A stretch of DNA of 64,000 bases from Ancylobacter sp. IITR112 (GCF_041415945.1 NZ_JBGCUS010000001.1:372001-436000); one strand, 5' to 3'. Shown: positions 25,882 to 35,560, numbered from the stretch's first letter. The notes: a model not told the origin generated them from the letters alone. Numbers and translations are program-made.

Positions 25882-27291
25882 ATGGCCGCCACCCTCGGCG
25901 CCGGGCTGCCCGCCCTCGCGGCGGCGGCGCCCGGCCGCGCCGCGCTGATCTGTGATGGCGAGGTGGTGACGCGGGAAGCGCTTGCCGCCCGGGTCGGTGG
26001 GCTCGCCGCCCATCTCGCCGCCCGCACCCGGCCGGGCGCCGGCATCGCGCTCGCCATGGGCAATGCGCCGCAACTGGTGGAGGCCTTCTTCGCCTGCGCC
26101 GTCAGCGGCCGGCAGGCGCTGGTCTATGATCCCTCTTGGCCCGCACCCTACCGCGCCGCCATCGACGCCGCGCTCGCCCCGGCGCTGACCTTGGACGAGG
26201 CACCCGACGCCGCTGCGGCCCCGTTCCCGCCGCCGCCCGCGCCGGAGGCGCCGTTCTATGTCGGCTTCACCTCCGGCTCCACCGGCCTGCCCAAGGGCTA
26301 TCGCCGCGCGCACCGTTCCTGGATCGACAGTTTCAAGGTGAGCGAAGAGGCGTTCGGCCTCGGCGAACAGGATGTGGTGCTGGCGCCCGGCGGGCTCGCC
26401 GCCTCGCTGCATCTCTATGGCGTCGTCCACGCCCTGCATATCGGCGCGACGGCGGTGATGCTGCGCCAGTTCCACCCGCGCCGGGCGCTGCGCCTCATCG
26501 CCCGCCAGGGCGTCACCGCGCTCTATGCGACGCCGACGCAACTGCAGATGCTGGTCGATGCCGGGGCGGGCGAGAGCTTTCCAACAGTGCGCCTCATCAT
26601 GATTTCCGGCGCCAAATGGCGGGCGCAGACGCGGGCGGCGGTTGAGGCGCTGTTCCCCCAGGCCGGCCTCGCCGAGTTCTACGGCGCCTCGGAAACCAGC
26701 TTCATCACCCTCGCCCGGCCGAGGGAGGCGGTGCCACCCGGCTCGGTCGGCCGCGCCGCGCCGGGCGTCGCCCTGCGCATCCGCGACGCTTCCGGCCGTG
26801 ATCTGCCCGCCGGCGAAGCGGGGACGATCTGGGTCGCCAGCGCGATGCTGTTCGATGGCTATGCCTGCGGCCACGCCCCGGAAACACGGCGGGAGGCCGG
26901 TTTCCTCACCATTGGCGACCATGGCAGGCTCGACGCCGACGGGTTCCTGTATCTGCACGGGCGGGAAAAGCGCATGCTCGTCACCTCGGGGCTCAACGTC
27001 TATCCCGAGGAAGTGGAGAGCGTGCTTGCCGGCCTCCCCGGCATCGAGGAAGCCGCTGTCTTCGGCCTGCCGGATCTTTTGCGCGGCGTCGAGCTTGTGG
27101 CGGTGCTGCGCGGCCGCTTCGATGAGCCGGCCCTGCGCGCCGCCTGCCGTGCCCTGCTGCCGGCGGCGAAGATTCCCCGCCGTTTCCTCGCCCTGGCGGA
27201 GTGGCCGCGCACCTCGGGCGGCAAGGCGGATCTGCGGGCGCTGGAGGCATTCGCCGCCGAAAGGCTGAGGACCGGGGGGCAGGCGCGATGA
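25882..27291 (+). CDS. Short AMP-forming acyl-CoA ligase in the biotin operon
   Basis: A 469-residue adenylate-forming enzyme, shorter than most long-chain acyl-CoA ligases. The P-loop is FTSGSTGLPKGYR (129-141). Later blocks are EFYGASETSFI, LYLHGREKRMLVTSGLNVYPEEVE and the catalytic K448 in SGGKAD, so it should be active. It would activate a carboxylate with ATP and CoA. It is four bases after bioY and overlaps the thiolase by four bases (ATGA). In this context an acid linked to biotin or pimelate metabolism is a reasonable guess, but this is inference. Confidence 0.82.
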   Translation: MAATLGAGLPALAAAAPGRAALICDGEVVTREALAARVGGLAAHLAARTRPGAGIALAMGNAPQLVEAFFACAVSGRQALVYDPSWPAPYRAAIDAALAPALTLDEAPDAAAAPFPPPPAPEAPFYVGFTSGSTGLPKGYRRAHRSWIDSFKVSEEAFGLGEQDVVLAPGGLAASLHLYGVVHALHIGATAVMLRQFHPRRALRLIARQGVTALYATPTQLQMLVDAGAGESFPTVRLIMISGAKWRAQTRAAVEALFPQAGLAEFYGASETSFITLARPREAVPPGSVGRAAPGVALRIRDASGRDLPAGEAGTIWVASAMLFDGYACGHAPETRREAGFLTIGDHGRLDADGFLYLHGREKRMLVTSGLNVYPEEVESVLAGLPGIEEAAVFGLPDLLRGVELVAVLRGRFDEPALRAACRALLPAAKIPRRFLALAEWPRTSGGKADLRALEAFAAERLRTGGQAR

Positions 27292-28412
27292 ACCCCGCCT
27301 TCCTCCTCGCCGCCCGCCGCACGGCGGTGGCTCCGCGCGGCGGCGCCTTTCGCGCCGTGGAGGCGCATGACCTCGCCGCCCCGGTGCTGCGCGCCTGCCT
27401 GGATGACGCGGGCGTGGCGCCGCATGAAGTCGATCACGTCCTTCTCGGCAATGCCCTGTCCGGCGGCGGCAATGTCGCCCGCCTCGCCGCGCTGGCCGCC
27501 GGCCTTTCCGAAAGCGTGCCGGCGCTGACGGTGGACACGCAATGCTGTTCCGGGCTCGACGCCATCCAGCTTGCCGCCTGCCTCGTGCAGTCGGGGGCGG
27601 CGCGTCTCGTGCTCGCCGGCGGGGTGGAGAGCTTCAGCCGCTCGCCCTTGCGCGGCACCCGGCCGAAAGCGAAGGGCGAGGCGCCTGTCTTCTATGACCG
27701 CCCGCCCTTCACCCCCTGGCCGGCGCGCGATCCGGACATGATCGAGGTGCTGGCCCGCGCGGCGCAGGGCTATAGCCGCGAGCGGCAGGCGGAATTCGCC
27801 ATTGCGAGCCACGCCAGGGCGCTGGCGGCGCGGGAGAGGCTGGAAGCGGAAATCGTCCCGGTGGCGGGCCTTGCCTTCGACAGCTTCACCCGGGCGCTGA
27901 CCCCGGCTTTGTGCGCCCGCGCTCCGGTGCTGCATCGCGAGGGCGCGAGCGAACTCGACGCCGCCGGCGTGGCCGTGGAAGCGGACGCCGCCGCCGTGGT
28001 GCTGGTCGGCGCGCAAGGCTGGGCGGACCGGCGCCGGCAGGGCGGCCATCCGGTGGCCGAGGTGTCTTTCGCCCGGTCCTTCGGCGGCGCGGCGGACAAC
28101 CCGCCGGAGGCGCTGGACGACGCGCTGGCGCGGGCGCCGCTACCGGACTGGCGAGAGATTTCCGTCGTCGAGCTGATGGAAGCCTCCGCCGGGCAGGCGC
28201 TGACCACTTGCGCGCGCGCCGGCCTCGACCCGGCCAGCATCAATCGCGGCGGCGGGGCGCTGGCGCGCGGCCATCCCATCGGCGCCTCCGGCGCCATCCT
28301 CGCCGTGCGCCAGTTCCATGAACTCGCCCGCGAGGCGCCGGGCATGCTCGGCCTTTCCGCCATCGCCGCCGCTGGCGGGCTCGCCAGCGTGCTCATGTTG
28401 CAGCGCCTCTAA
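27288..28412 (+). CDS. Thiolase-family protein with altered active site
   Basis: A 374-residue thiolase-fold protein. The nucleophilic Cys is kept (C86 in DTQCCSGL), as is H329 in GHPIGASGA. The usual NEAFA block reads MEASA, so the oxyanion-hole Asn is Met (M297). The C-terminal CxGGG block reads AAAGG, so the second catalytic Cys is Ala (about residue 360). It may therefore catalyse a different acyl transfer or have another role. The ATG overlaps the ligase stop. It ends the TetR-bioMNY-ligase-thiolase run. Confidence 0.85.
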   Translation: MNPAFLLAARRTAVAPRGGAFRAVEAHDLAAPVLRACLDDAGVAPHEVDHVLLGNALSGGGNVARLAALAAGLSESVPALTVDTQCCSGLDAIQLAACLVQSGAARLVLAGGVESFSRSPLRGTRPKAKGEAPVFYDRPPFTPWPARDPDMIEVLARAAQGYSRERQAEFAIASHARALAARERLEAEIVPVAGLAFDSFTRALTPALCARAPVLHREGASELDAAGVAVEADAAAVVLVGAQGWADRRRQGGHPVAEVSFARSFGGAADNPPEALDDALARAPLPDWREISVVELMEASAGQALTTCARAGLDPASINRGGGALARGHPIGASGAILAVRQFHELAREAPGMLGLSAIAAAGGLASVLMLQRL

Positions 28413-28508
28413 ACAGGCGTTTGCGGCGCCCCGCCTCCTTGTGCAGGATGCAGCACGAATCGTCCGCAGAAGGCGATCCTTCATTTCGGGAGAAGGGCCG
28501 TCGGCCGC

Positions 28509-29294
28509 ATGAACGCGATCTCCTCACGCCAGCAGGATATTCTCGGCCTCGCGCGCGCCCAGGGGCGGGTGAGCGTCGAAGACCTCGCCAGCCGTTTCGA
28601 TGTCTCGCCGCAGACCATCCGCAAGGATCTGAACGATCTGTGCGTGCGCCGGCTGATGTCGCGCGTGCATGGCGGCGCGGTCGTCGCCTCCGGTGTGGAG
28701 AACCTCGCCTATGAGGCCCGCCGCGCCATGGCGCAGGGCGCCAAGCGCGCCATCGCCGAGGCCGCCGCCAGCATGGTGCCCAACCGCGCCTCGCTGTTCA
28801 TCAATATCGGCACCACCACGGAAGAGGTGGCCCGCGCCCTGGCCGACCATGAGGACCTTCTGGTCATCACCAACAACCTCAACGTCGCCACGCTGCTCTA
28901 CCGCCATCCCCGCATCGAGCTGATCATGGCCGGCGGGCCGGTGCGCCAGGCCGACGGGGCGGTGATCGGCTCGGCGGCGGTGGATTTCGTCCGCCAGTTC
29001 CGCGTCGACTATGCCGTGATCGGCGCCTCGGCGATCGAGGAGGACGGCACGCTGCTGGATTTCGACTATCGCGAGGTGCAGGTCGCCCGCGCCATCATCG
29101 ACAATGCCCGCCAGATCATTCTGGTGGCCGACCGCTCCAAGCTGGAGCGCACGGCGCCGGTGCGCATCGGCTCGATGTCGGAGGTCGACACCTTCGTCAC
29201 CGACACCGTATCGTCGCCCGAGCTGCGCAATGTGTGCCAGCGCGAGCAGGTGGAACTGATCGAGGTCGGTTCGCTTGACGAGGACGGGTTCTAG
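28509..29294 (+). CDS. DeoR-family transcriptional regulator (GlpR-like)
   Basis: A 261-residue repressor. Residues 5-57 form the DeoR helix-turn-helix (SRQQDILGLARAQGRVSVEDLA, then VSPQTIRKDLNDL). The C-terminal sugar-phosphate sensor has NIGTTTEEVARAL, TNNLNVATLL, GGPVRQADGAVIG and DFDYREVQVARAI, all family hallmarks. It looks most like GlpR, but no glycerol genes are nearby. The nearest downstream genes are an aldo/keto reductase and adenine deaminase, so its targets are unknown. Confidence 0.88.
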   Translation: MNAISSRQQDILGLARAQGRVSVEDLASRFDVSPQTIRKDLNDLCVRRLMSRVHGGAVVASGVENLAYEARRAMAQGAKRAIAEAAASMVPNRASLFINIGTTTEEVARALADHEDLLVITNNLNVATLLYRHPRIELIMAGGPVRQADGAVIGSAAVDFVRQFRVDYAVIGASAIEEDGTLLDFDYREVQVARAIIDNARQIILVADRSKLERTAPVRIGSMSEVDTFVTDTVSSPELRNVCQREQVELIEVGSLDEDGF

Positions 29295-29302
29295 AGCACG
29301 CG

Positions 29303-29331
29303 CCGATCAGCCTGCATCGCGAGCTGATCGG
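29303..29331. terminator. Hairpin after the DeoR gene, part of an intergenic repeat
   Basis: CCGATCAG (29303-29310) and CTGATCGG (29324-29331) form a perfect eight-base stem with a 13-base loop, 9 bases after the stop. The following 29332-29361 (ATAATGCGTTCTCTATC, TTAGAGTTAGAG) resembles the ends of the RIME-like repeats at 8.9 and 60.5 kb. It may act as a terminator; there is no clear T-run. Confidence 0.5.
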
Positions 29332-29460
29332 ATAATGCGTTCTCTATCTTAGAGTTAGAGTGCGATCCCGCACTGCAACAGCGGGGCGGCGCGCGCCGGG
29401 GCCGGAGAGCCCTGAGCCGTTCGCGGCGCCCCATCCCCCCAACCGCCGGAGGAGAGACGA

Positions 29461-30420
29461 ATGGAACTGCGCCGCCTTGGACGCTCGGATATTCTGGTGC
29501 CGCCGCTCTGCATCGGCGGCAATGTGTTCGGCTGGACCGCCGACGAGGCCACCTCCTTCCGCCTGCTCGACGCGCTGTTCGACGCCGGCCTGTGCTTCAT
29601 CGACACCGCCGATATCTATTCCCGCTGGGCCGAGGGCCATAAGGGCGGGGAATCCGAGACCATTATCGGCCGGTGGATCAAGGCACGCGGCAATCGCGAC
29701 CGGCTGGTCATCGCCACCAAGGTCGGCGCCGATATGGGGCAGGGCGGCGTGTGCCTGAAGCCGGACTATATTCGCGCCGCCGTCGACGCCTCGCTGTCGC
29801 GCCTGCAGACCGACTATATCGACCTCTACCAGTCGCATTGGGACGATCCCGACACCCCGTTCGAGGAGGTGCTCGGCGCCTATGACGAACTGGTCCGCGC
29901 CGGCAAGGTGCGGCTCATCGGCGCCTCCAACCTCACCGCGCCGCGCCTGTTCGAGGCGCTGGCGGTGGCCACGCGCGAGAAGCTGCCGCGCTATGAGACG
30001 CTGCAGCCCGAATATAATCTGTGCGAGCGCGCCGGCTATGAGGCGGATGTCGAGGCGGTGTGCGCGGCCAACGGCCTCGGCGTCATCCCCTATTTCTCGC
30101 TCGCCGCCGGCTTCCTCACCGGCAAGTACCGCAGCGCCGCCGATGCGGCCAAGAGCGTGCGCGGCGGCGAACTGGTGGCGAAATATCTCAACCCGAAAGG
30201 CGAGGCGATCCTCGCCGCGCTGGACGAGGTGGCCGCCGCCCATGGCGCCACGCCGACGCAGGTGGCGCTCGCCTGGGTGATGGCGCGGCCCAGCATCACC
30301 GCCGCCATCGCCAGCGCCTCGCGGCCGGAACAGCTTGCCGATCTCATCGCCAGCGTCGATCTTGCGCTCACCGGCGCGGATATCGCCCGGCTCGACAAGG
30401 CCAGCGCCTGGAAGGACTGA
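29461..30420 (+). CDS. Aldo/keto reductase
   Basis: A 319-residue aldo/keto reductase of the YghZ/AKR-regulated-barrel type. Catalytic D and Y lie in [10 protein letters not shown] in IATKVG and H in QSHWDD. The cofactor segment is near [24 protein letters not shown] ribosome region precedes the ATG. The adenine deaminase gene starts five bases after its stop, so the two are one operon. The substrate is unknown; a link to purine salvage is only positional. Confidence 0.88.
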   Translation: MELRRLGRSDILVPPLCIGGNVFGWTADEATSFRLLDALFDAGLCFIDTADIYSRWAEGHKGGESETIIGRWIKARGNRDRLVIATKVGADMGQGGVCLKPDYIRAAVDASLSRLQTDYIDLYQSHWDDPDTPFEEVLGAYDELVRAGKVRLIGASNLTAPRLFEALAVATREKLPRYETLQPEYNLCERAGYEADVEAVCAANGLGVIPYFSLAAGFLTGKYRSAADAAKSVRGGELVAKYLNPKGEAILAALDEVAAAHGATPTQVALAWVMARPSITAAIASASRPEQLADLIASVDLALTGADIARLDKASAWKD

Positions 30421-30424
30421 TCCC

Positions 30425-32161
30425 ATGACCACCCGCAGCCCCGCCGAGATCGCCCGCTTCATCGCGGCCGGGCGCGGCACCGCCCCGGCGGACCTCGTCA
30501 TCAAGGGCGTGCGGATGCTGGATGTCATCACCGGCACGATCACCCTCACCGACATCGCGGTGGTGGGCGAGCGCATCGTCGGCACCTATGGCAGCTATGA
30601 GGGCGCGCAGGCGATCGACGGCGCCGGGCTGTTCGCCGTGCCGGGCTTCATCGACACCCATCTGCATGTGGAATCCTCGCTCGTCACCCCGCTGGAATTC
30701 GACCGCTGCGTGCTGCCGCACGGCGTCACCACGGCGATCTGCGATCCGCATGAAATCGCCAATGTGCTCGGCATGGAAGGCATCGCCTATTTCCAGCGCT
30801 GCGCCGGGCACACCCTGATGGATCTGCGCGTCCAGCTTTCCTCCTGCGTGCCGGCCACCTCCTTCGAGACCGCCGGCGCCGAACTCGCCGCGCCCGATCT
30901 CGCTTTGCTGCGCGGCCACGCCTCCGGCATCGGGCTGGCCGAATTCATGAACTTCCCCGGCGTGCTGTTCGCCGATGAAGGGTGTCTGGCCAAGCTGTCG
31001 CTGTTTTCCGACGGGCATATTGACGGCCACGCCCCGCTGCTGCGGGGCCGGGACCTCAATGGCTACATCGCCGCCGGCATCCGCACCGAGCATGAGGCGA
31101 CCTCGCTGGAGGAAGCGCGCGAAAAGCTGATGAAGGGCATGTCGGTGCTCATCCGCGAGGGCTCGGTCTCCAAAGACCTGCACGCGCTGATCCCGCTGAT
31201 CACGCCCGACACCTCCGCCTTTCTCGCCTTCTGCACCGATGACCGCAACCCGCTCGACATTGCCGAGGAAGGCCATCTCGACTTCATGATCGCCGAGGCG
31301 ATCCGCCATGGCGCGCCGCTGCACCATGTCTACCGCGTGGCGAGCTGGTCGGCGGCCAACGCCTTCGGCCTCACCGATCGCGGCCTTCTCGCCCCGGGGC
31401 GGCGGGCGGACATCGTGCTGGTGGAGAGCCTGGAGGCGTGTTCGGTCCGCGAGGTCGTCGCCGCCGGGCGGCGGGTGACGCCGGAACTCTTCGCCGCGCG
31501 CGGCAGCGTGCCTCCGGTCGGCCTCGATTCGGTGAGGGCGCGCGAGGTGACGGCGGCGGATTTCCGCATCCCGGCGAAGGAGAGCGCGACCCGCGTCATC
31601 GGCGTCGTGCCGGGCCGCATCATCACCGAGGATGTGCATCTCGACCTGCCGCTGGTCGACGGCGAGAAGCAGGTCGATCTCGACAAGGACGCGGTGAAGG
31701 TCTGCGTGGTCGAGCGGCACGGCCTCAACGGCAATATCGGCCGCGGCTTCGTCCATGGCTTCGGCATGAAGCGCGGCGCCATCGCCTCCTCGGTCGGCCA
31801 TGACAGCCACAACATCACCGTGGTCGGGGTGGACGAGGCCGATATGGCGCTGGCGGTGAACCGCCTCATCGCGCTGCGCGGCGGCTTCGCGGTGGCGCAG
31901 GGCGGGGAGGTGACGGCCGAGCTCGCCTTGCCCGTCGCCGGGCTGATGGCGGACACGCCGTTCGAGGCGGTGCGCGAGGCGCTGATTCCGCTGCGCGCGG
32001 CGGCGAAGGCGCTCGGCGTGGTGCTGGCCGAACCCTTCCTTCAGGTGTCCTTCCTGCCGCTGCCGGTGATCCCGCATCTCAAGATCACCGATCATGGCCT
32101 GTTCGATGTCAACGCCTTCGCCCTGCTGGAGCCCGCCCCACCCCCTGCCGGCAATGGGTGA
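30425..32161 (+). CDS. ade: Adenine deaminase
   Basis: A 578-residue metal-dependent amidohydrolase that converts adenine to hypoxanthine and ammonia. The metal-binding pair H79 and H81 is in [12 protein letters not shown]. Further family blocks are [32 protein letters not shown] and [10 protein letters not shown]. The C-terminal half contains the Ade-specific [29 protein letters not shown] in consecutive segments. The length is as expected. It sits in an operon with the aldo/keto reductase. Confidence 0.95.
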   Translation: MTTRSPAEIARFIAAGRGTAPADLVIKGVRMLDVITGTITLTDIAVVGERIVGTYGSYEGAQAIDGAGLFAVPGFIDTHLHVESSLVTPLEFDRCVLPHGVTTAICDPHEIANVLGMEGIAYFQRCAGHTLMDLRVQLSSCVPATSFETAGAELAAPDLALLRGHASGIGLAEFMNFPGVLFADEGCLAKLSLFSDGHIDGHAPLLRGRDLNGYIAAGIRTEHEATSLEEAREKLMKGMSVLIREGSVSKDLHALIPLITPDTSAFLAFCTDDRNPLDIAEEGHLDFMIAEAIRHGAPLHHVYRVASWSAANAFGLTDRGLLAPGRRADIVLVESLEACSVREVVAAGRRVTPELFAARGSVPPVGLDSVRAREVTAADFRIPAKESATRVIGVVPGRIITEDVHLDLPLVDGEKQVDLDKDAVKVCVVERHGLNGNIGRGFVHGFGMKRGAIASSVGHDSHNITVVGVDEADMALAVNRLIALRGGFAVAQGGEVTAELALPVAGLMADTPFEAVREALIPLRAAAKALGVVLAEPFLQVSFLPLPVIPHLKITDHGLFDVNAFALLEPAPPPAGNG

Positions 32162-32222
32162 GGGCCTTTCGAGGAGCTTTGGGCACCTTTGGTGTCCCCG
32201 CCCGGCGCATGTTGTTTGTCCC

Positions 32223-32317
32223 GTCATCCCGGACGGTCCGCAGGACCGATCCGGGACCGCGTGACAATAGGGGAGGTGAGCGGTCCCGGCTCTGCGCTGC
32301 GCTTCGGCCGGAATGAC
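32223..32317. repeat. Inverted-repeat intergenic element, second family
   Basis: Two outward units (32223-32262 and 32277-32317) have related ends: GTCATCCCGGACGGTCC on one side, and CGGTCCCGG with CCGGAATGAC on the other. The outer tips GTCAT/ATGAC are complementary. It lies between ade and the acyltransferase gene. It resembles palindromic elements common in Bradyrhizobium-like genomes. The rest of the gap 32162-32414 shows nothing else. Confidence 0.55.
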
Positions 32318-32414
32318 GATGGCGGCGGAGCCCTCCATACCCGGATTCTGCCGCCCCCTCCCGTCCGCCGGCCCGATCTGCTAGACCTGCCCGCCCTGTT
32401 CGAGATCCTCGCCA

Positions 32415-33137
32415 ATGGCCCGCCTGCGCTCGTCCGTCTTCCTCGTGCTGCTGGTCCTGTGGACCGTGCTGCTCGCCCTGACGATTCCCTATTACGCGCT
32501 GCGCAACGAACCGCGCCTCATCCGGCGCTTCTCCCGCTTCTGGGCCGACGGGGTGATGGGGATTCTTCGCCTCGTCGGGCTGTCCTACCGCACCATCGGC
32601 GAAGAAAACCGCCCGCCGGAGCCGGCGCTCTATGTCGGCAACCACCAATCCGCCTTCGAGACCATCGCCGCCGCCGTGCTCATTCCCGATGTCGCCATCG
32701 TGCTGAAGGAGGAGCTTTACCGTATCCCGGTCTTCGGCTGGTTCCTCAGGCGCTCGCCGATGATCGCCATCGACCGCGCCGGCGGCGCCTCCTCGGTGAA
32801 GAAGATGTTCCGCGAGGGCCGCGAGGCCAGCGAGCACGGGCGCAATCTGCTGATCTTCCCCGAAGGCACCCGCCGCGCGGTGGACGAGCGGGCGGAGTTC
32901 CATCGCGGCGTGCTGCTGCTCTACAAGGCGCTGGACCTGCCGGTCGTGCCGGTCGTCAACAATGCCGGCCTGTTCTGGCCGGCGCGCAGCTTCAGCATCC
33001 GGCCGGGCACCATCACCGTCTCCTATCTGCCGCCCATCCCCTCCGGCCTGCCGGACAAGGAGTTCATGGACCGGCTGACCGAGGCGATCTATGCGGAGCG
33101 CGACCGGCTGGTGGCGCAGGAGCGGAGTGGTTCATGA
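32415..33137 (+). CDS. 1-acyl-sn-glycerol-3-phosphate acyltransferase (PlsC family)
   Basis: A 240-residue membrane-anchored acyltransferase making phosphatidate from lysophosphatidate. The N-terminal helix is VFLVLLVLWTVLLALTI. The catalytic HX4E-type motif is NHQSAFE (H77, E82), where most members have HX4D. The substrate motif is FPEGTR (148-153). It overlaps the next gene by four bases (ATGA), so the pair is translationally coupled. It may not be the only PlsC of the cell. Confidence 0.88.
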   Translation: MARLRSSVFLVLLVLWTVLLALTIPYYALRNEPRLIRRFSRFWADGVMGILRLVGLSYRTIGEENRPPEPALYVGNHQSAFETIAAAVLIPDVAIVLKEELYRIPVFGWFLRRSPMIAIDRAGGASSVKKMFREGREASEHGRNLLIFPEGTRRAVDERAEFHRGVLLLYKALDLPVVPVVNNAGLFWPARSFSIRPGTITVSYLPPIPSGLPDKEFMDRLTEAIYAERDRLVAQERSGS

Positions 33138-34381
33138 GCGCGGCGGGCACAAGCGAGGCGGGCATCGTCATTGTCGGGGCGGGACAGGGTGGCTTCCAGG
33201 CGGCGGCGTCGCTGCGGGAAGCCGGCTATGAGGGCCGGCTCGTTCTGGTCGGCGACGAGCCGGGCCTGCCCTATCAGCGCCCGCCGCTGTCCAAGGCCTA
33301 TATGAAGGGCGAGGCCGGCATCGAGCAGATCGAACTGCGCGCCGCCGCCTTCTATGCCGATCACCGCATCGAGCTGGTCAACGCCCGCGCCACCGCCATC
33401 GACCGCGCCGGCCGGCGCCTCGTGCTGGAGGACGGCACGGCGCTGCCCTATGCCCATCTCATCCTCGCCACCGGCGCCCGCAACCGGCCGCTCCCCGTAC
33501 CGGGGCACGATCTCGCCGGCGTGTTCTATCTGCGCACACGGGCGGATGCCGACGCGCTGAAAGGCCGGCTGGAGGGCGCCCGCCGCGTGGTGGTGATCGG
33601 CGCCGGCTTCATCGGGCTGGAATTCGCCGCCGTCGCCCGCGCGCTGGGCCATGAGGTGACGGTGCTGGAAGGCGCCAGCCGCGTGCTGGCCCGCGCCGTC
33701 TCCCCCGAAATGTCGGCCTTCTTCGCCAGCGCCCATGCCGCCATGGGCACAGACCTCGTGCTCGGCGCCGGGGTGATCGGGCTGGAGGGCGAAGCGGGCG
33801 ACGCAGGGCACGTCACCGGCGTCAAGACCGGCGATGGCACGGTCTACCCCGCCGATTTCGTGCTGGTCGGCATCGGCGTGGTGCCGAATGTCGAGCTCGC
33901 CGCCGAGGCCGGGCTGGAGGTGGCGAACGGTATCGTCGTCGACGCGCATCTGGCCACCATGGACCCGGCGATTTCCGCGCTGGGCGATGCGGTGGCCTAT
34001 CCCAGCCGCTTCGCAGGCGGAAATGTCCGGCTTGAATCGGTGCAGAACGCCGCCGATCAGGCGCGCAGCCTCGCCCACCGGCTCACCGGCAAGGTGGCGC
34101 CCTTCGACGCGGTGCCGTGGTTCTGGAGCGACCAGGCCGATCTCAAGCTGCAGATCGTCGGCCTCGCCGCCGCCACCGACAGCGCGGTGCTGCGCGGCGA
34201 CCCCTCTTCGCGCCGCTTCTCGGTGTTCCGCTTCCGCGACGGCGTGCTCACCGCCATTGAGAGCGTCAACCGCCCGGCCGACCATATGCTCGGCCGCCGC
34301 CTGCTCGCCGGCACGCCGACGCTGACGCCGGAACAGGCGGGCGACGAGGGCTTCGAGCTGAAGACGCTGCTGGCGAAGTGA
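33134..34381 (+). CDS. Ferredoxin-reductase-type FAD/NAD oxidoreductase
   Basis: A 415-residue flavoprotein like rhodocoxin or putidaredoxin reductase, which passes electrons from NAD(P)H to a ferredoxin. The FAD motif is IVIVGAGQGGFQAAASLR and the NAD motif is VVVIGAGFIGLEFAAVARALG. PYQRPPLSKAY, VNIRxES-like VRLESVQNAADQARSLA and WFWSDQADLKLQIVG are characteristic. No ferredoxin or P450 gene is adjacent. It is coupled to the PlsC gene by an ATGA overlap, which is an odd pairing. Confidence 0.88.
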   Translation: MSAAGTSEAGIVIVGAGQGGFQAAASLREAGYEGRLVLVGDEPGLPYQRPPLSKAYMKGEAGIEQIELRAAAFYADHRIELVNARATAIDRAGRRLVLEDGTALPYAHLILATGARNRPLPVPGHDLAGVFYLRTRADADALKGRLEGARRVVVIGAGFIGLEFAAVARALGHEVTVLEGASRVLARAVSPEMSAFFASAHAAMGTDLVLGAGVIGLEGEAGDAGHVTGVKTGDGTVYPADFVLVGIGVVPNVELAAEAGLEVANGIVVDAHLATMDPAISALGDAVAYPSRFAGGNVRLESVQNAADQARSLAHRLTGKVAPFDAVPWFWSDQADLKLQIVGLAAATDSAVLRGDPSSRRFSVFRFRDGVLTAIESVNRPADHMLGRRLLAGTPTLTPEQAGDEGFELKTLLAK

Positions 34382-34501
34382 GGGCCGGCCGCATCGGCCT
34401 CACTGGCCTCACTGGCCTCATCGTCCACCTCACTGCACCGGCTAGGCGGGGGCAAAACACGCCTTTACACTCGGGCGGAACCCCACCCCCCGGAACTTCC
34501 G

Positions 34502-35413
34502 ATGGCCTTTTCGCTGCGCCAGCTCCAATATTTCGTCGCGGTGGCGGAGAATGGCTCCGTCTCTTCCGCCGCGCATACGCTGTCGATCTCGCAATCGACG
34601 GTGACGGAATCGCTGCGCGAACTGGAGCTCGACCTTGGCATCACCCTGCTGGACCGCCACGCCCGCGGCGTCGATCTTACGCTGAAGGGGCATCATTTCC
34701 TGCGCCATGCGCGCAAGATTCTCGGCGATGTCGCCGATGCCCGCCGCGCGCTGGCGGGCGCGGAGCCGGCGGCGCTCACCGGGCGGCTGGCGGTGGGGGT
34801 GACGCCGCTGGTCGCCGGCTATCTCTATTCCGACCTCGTCGCCCGCTTCCGCCGCGCCTTTCCCGGCGTCACGGTCGAGGCGGTGGAAGATGCCGGCGAC
34901 TATCTCGAACATCTTCTGATCGGCGGCGAACTCGATGTCGCCGTCATGGTGCTGCCGCCCGGCCGCTCATCGGCGGCGCTGCAGACGCAGACGGTGGAAG
35001 TCTCGCCCTATCGCGTCTGGATGCCGCTCGGCCATCCCGCGCTGGCGGATGAGCGGGTGAGCCTGCGCGATCTCGGCACCGAGCCGCATGTGCTTCTCAC
35101 CATTGATGAAATCGCCGAGGCGTCGGAAATCGTCTGGCGCCGGCTGGGCCTGCGCCCGCCGGTGGCGTTCCGCACCCGCTCGGTGGAGGCGGTGCGCTCG
35201 CTGGTGGCGACGGGCGCGGGCGTGGCGGTGCTGCCGGACCTCACCTACCGGCCCTGGTCGCTGGAAGGCGACAAGATCGAGGCCCGCACGCTGGTCGAAT
35301 CCGTGCCGGCGGTGGAGGTGGCGACCGCCTGGCGGCGCGGCTCGCCGCTCTCCCCCGCCGCCGCCGGCTTCGTCGCCATCGCCGCGACCCGCCAGGGCGG
35401 GCGGGGGCGGTGA
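34502..35413 (+). CDS. LysR-family regulator beside polyamine genes
   Basis: A 303-residue LysR protein. The DNA-binding domain covers residues 1-60 (LRQLQYFVAVAENGSVSSAAHTL, then SQSTVTESLRELELDLGITLLDRH). The effector domain has two lobes, with GGELDVAVMVLPPG and SLVATGAGVAVLPDL. It is transcribed in the same direction as the transporter operon that begins 241 bases later. A perfect LysR-type site lies between them at 35542-35560, so it likely activates polyamine uptake and use. Confidence 0.88.
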   Translation: MAFSLRQLQYFVAVAENGSVSSAAHTLSISQSTVTESLRELELDLGITLLDRHARGVDLTLKGHHFLRHARKILGDVADARRALAGAEPAALTGRLAVGVTPLVAGYLYSDLVARFRRAFPGVTVEAVEDAGDYLEHLLIGGELDVAVMVLPPGRSSAALQTQTVEVSPYRVWMPLGHPALADERVSLRDLGTEPHVLLTIDEIAEASEIVWRRLGLRPPVAFRTRSVEAVRSLVATGAGVAVLPDLTYRPWSLEGDKIEARTLVESVPAVEVATAWRRGSPLSPAAAGFVAIAATRQGGRGR

Positions 35414-35428
35414 CGGGCGTATCGGCGT

Positions 35429-35521
35429 CCCTCATCCCCGGAGCTCGATCCGGGGATCCAGCCTTGCGGTGAGCGGGGTCGTCAACCCCCTGGATGGCCG
35501 GGTCAAGCCCGGCGATGAGGG
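35429..35521. repeat. Dispersed GC-rich palindromic element, paired units (copy 4)
   Basis: Units at 35429-35461 (CCCCGGA/TCCGGGG type) and 35490-35521 (GGCCGGG/CCCGGC type) have CCTCATC and GATGAGG at their outer tips. The pair lies between the LysR gene and the transporter operon. Confidence 0.75.
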
Positions 35522-35541
35522 TAGCAGAGGGAAATATCGAC

Positions 35542-35560
35542 CCATCGGTTTATCCGATGG
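35542..35560. promoter_or_regulatory. LysR binding site upstream of the polyamine operon
   Basis: CCATCGG-TTTAT-CCGATGG is a perfect inverted repeat with seven-base arms. It contains T-N11-A exactly (T35545 to A35557), the classical LysR recognition layout. It lies 95 bases before the substrate-binding protein start, a suitable activation position. Confidence 0.75.

Noticed and set aside
34395..34425. Short tandem repeat (CCTCACTGG type) before the LysR gene
   Set aside because: Only two to three copies of nine bases; too short to interpret as more than chance or slippage.
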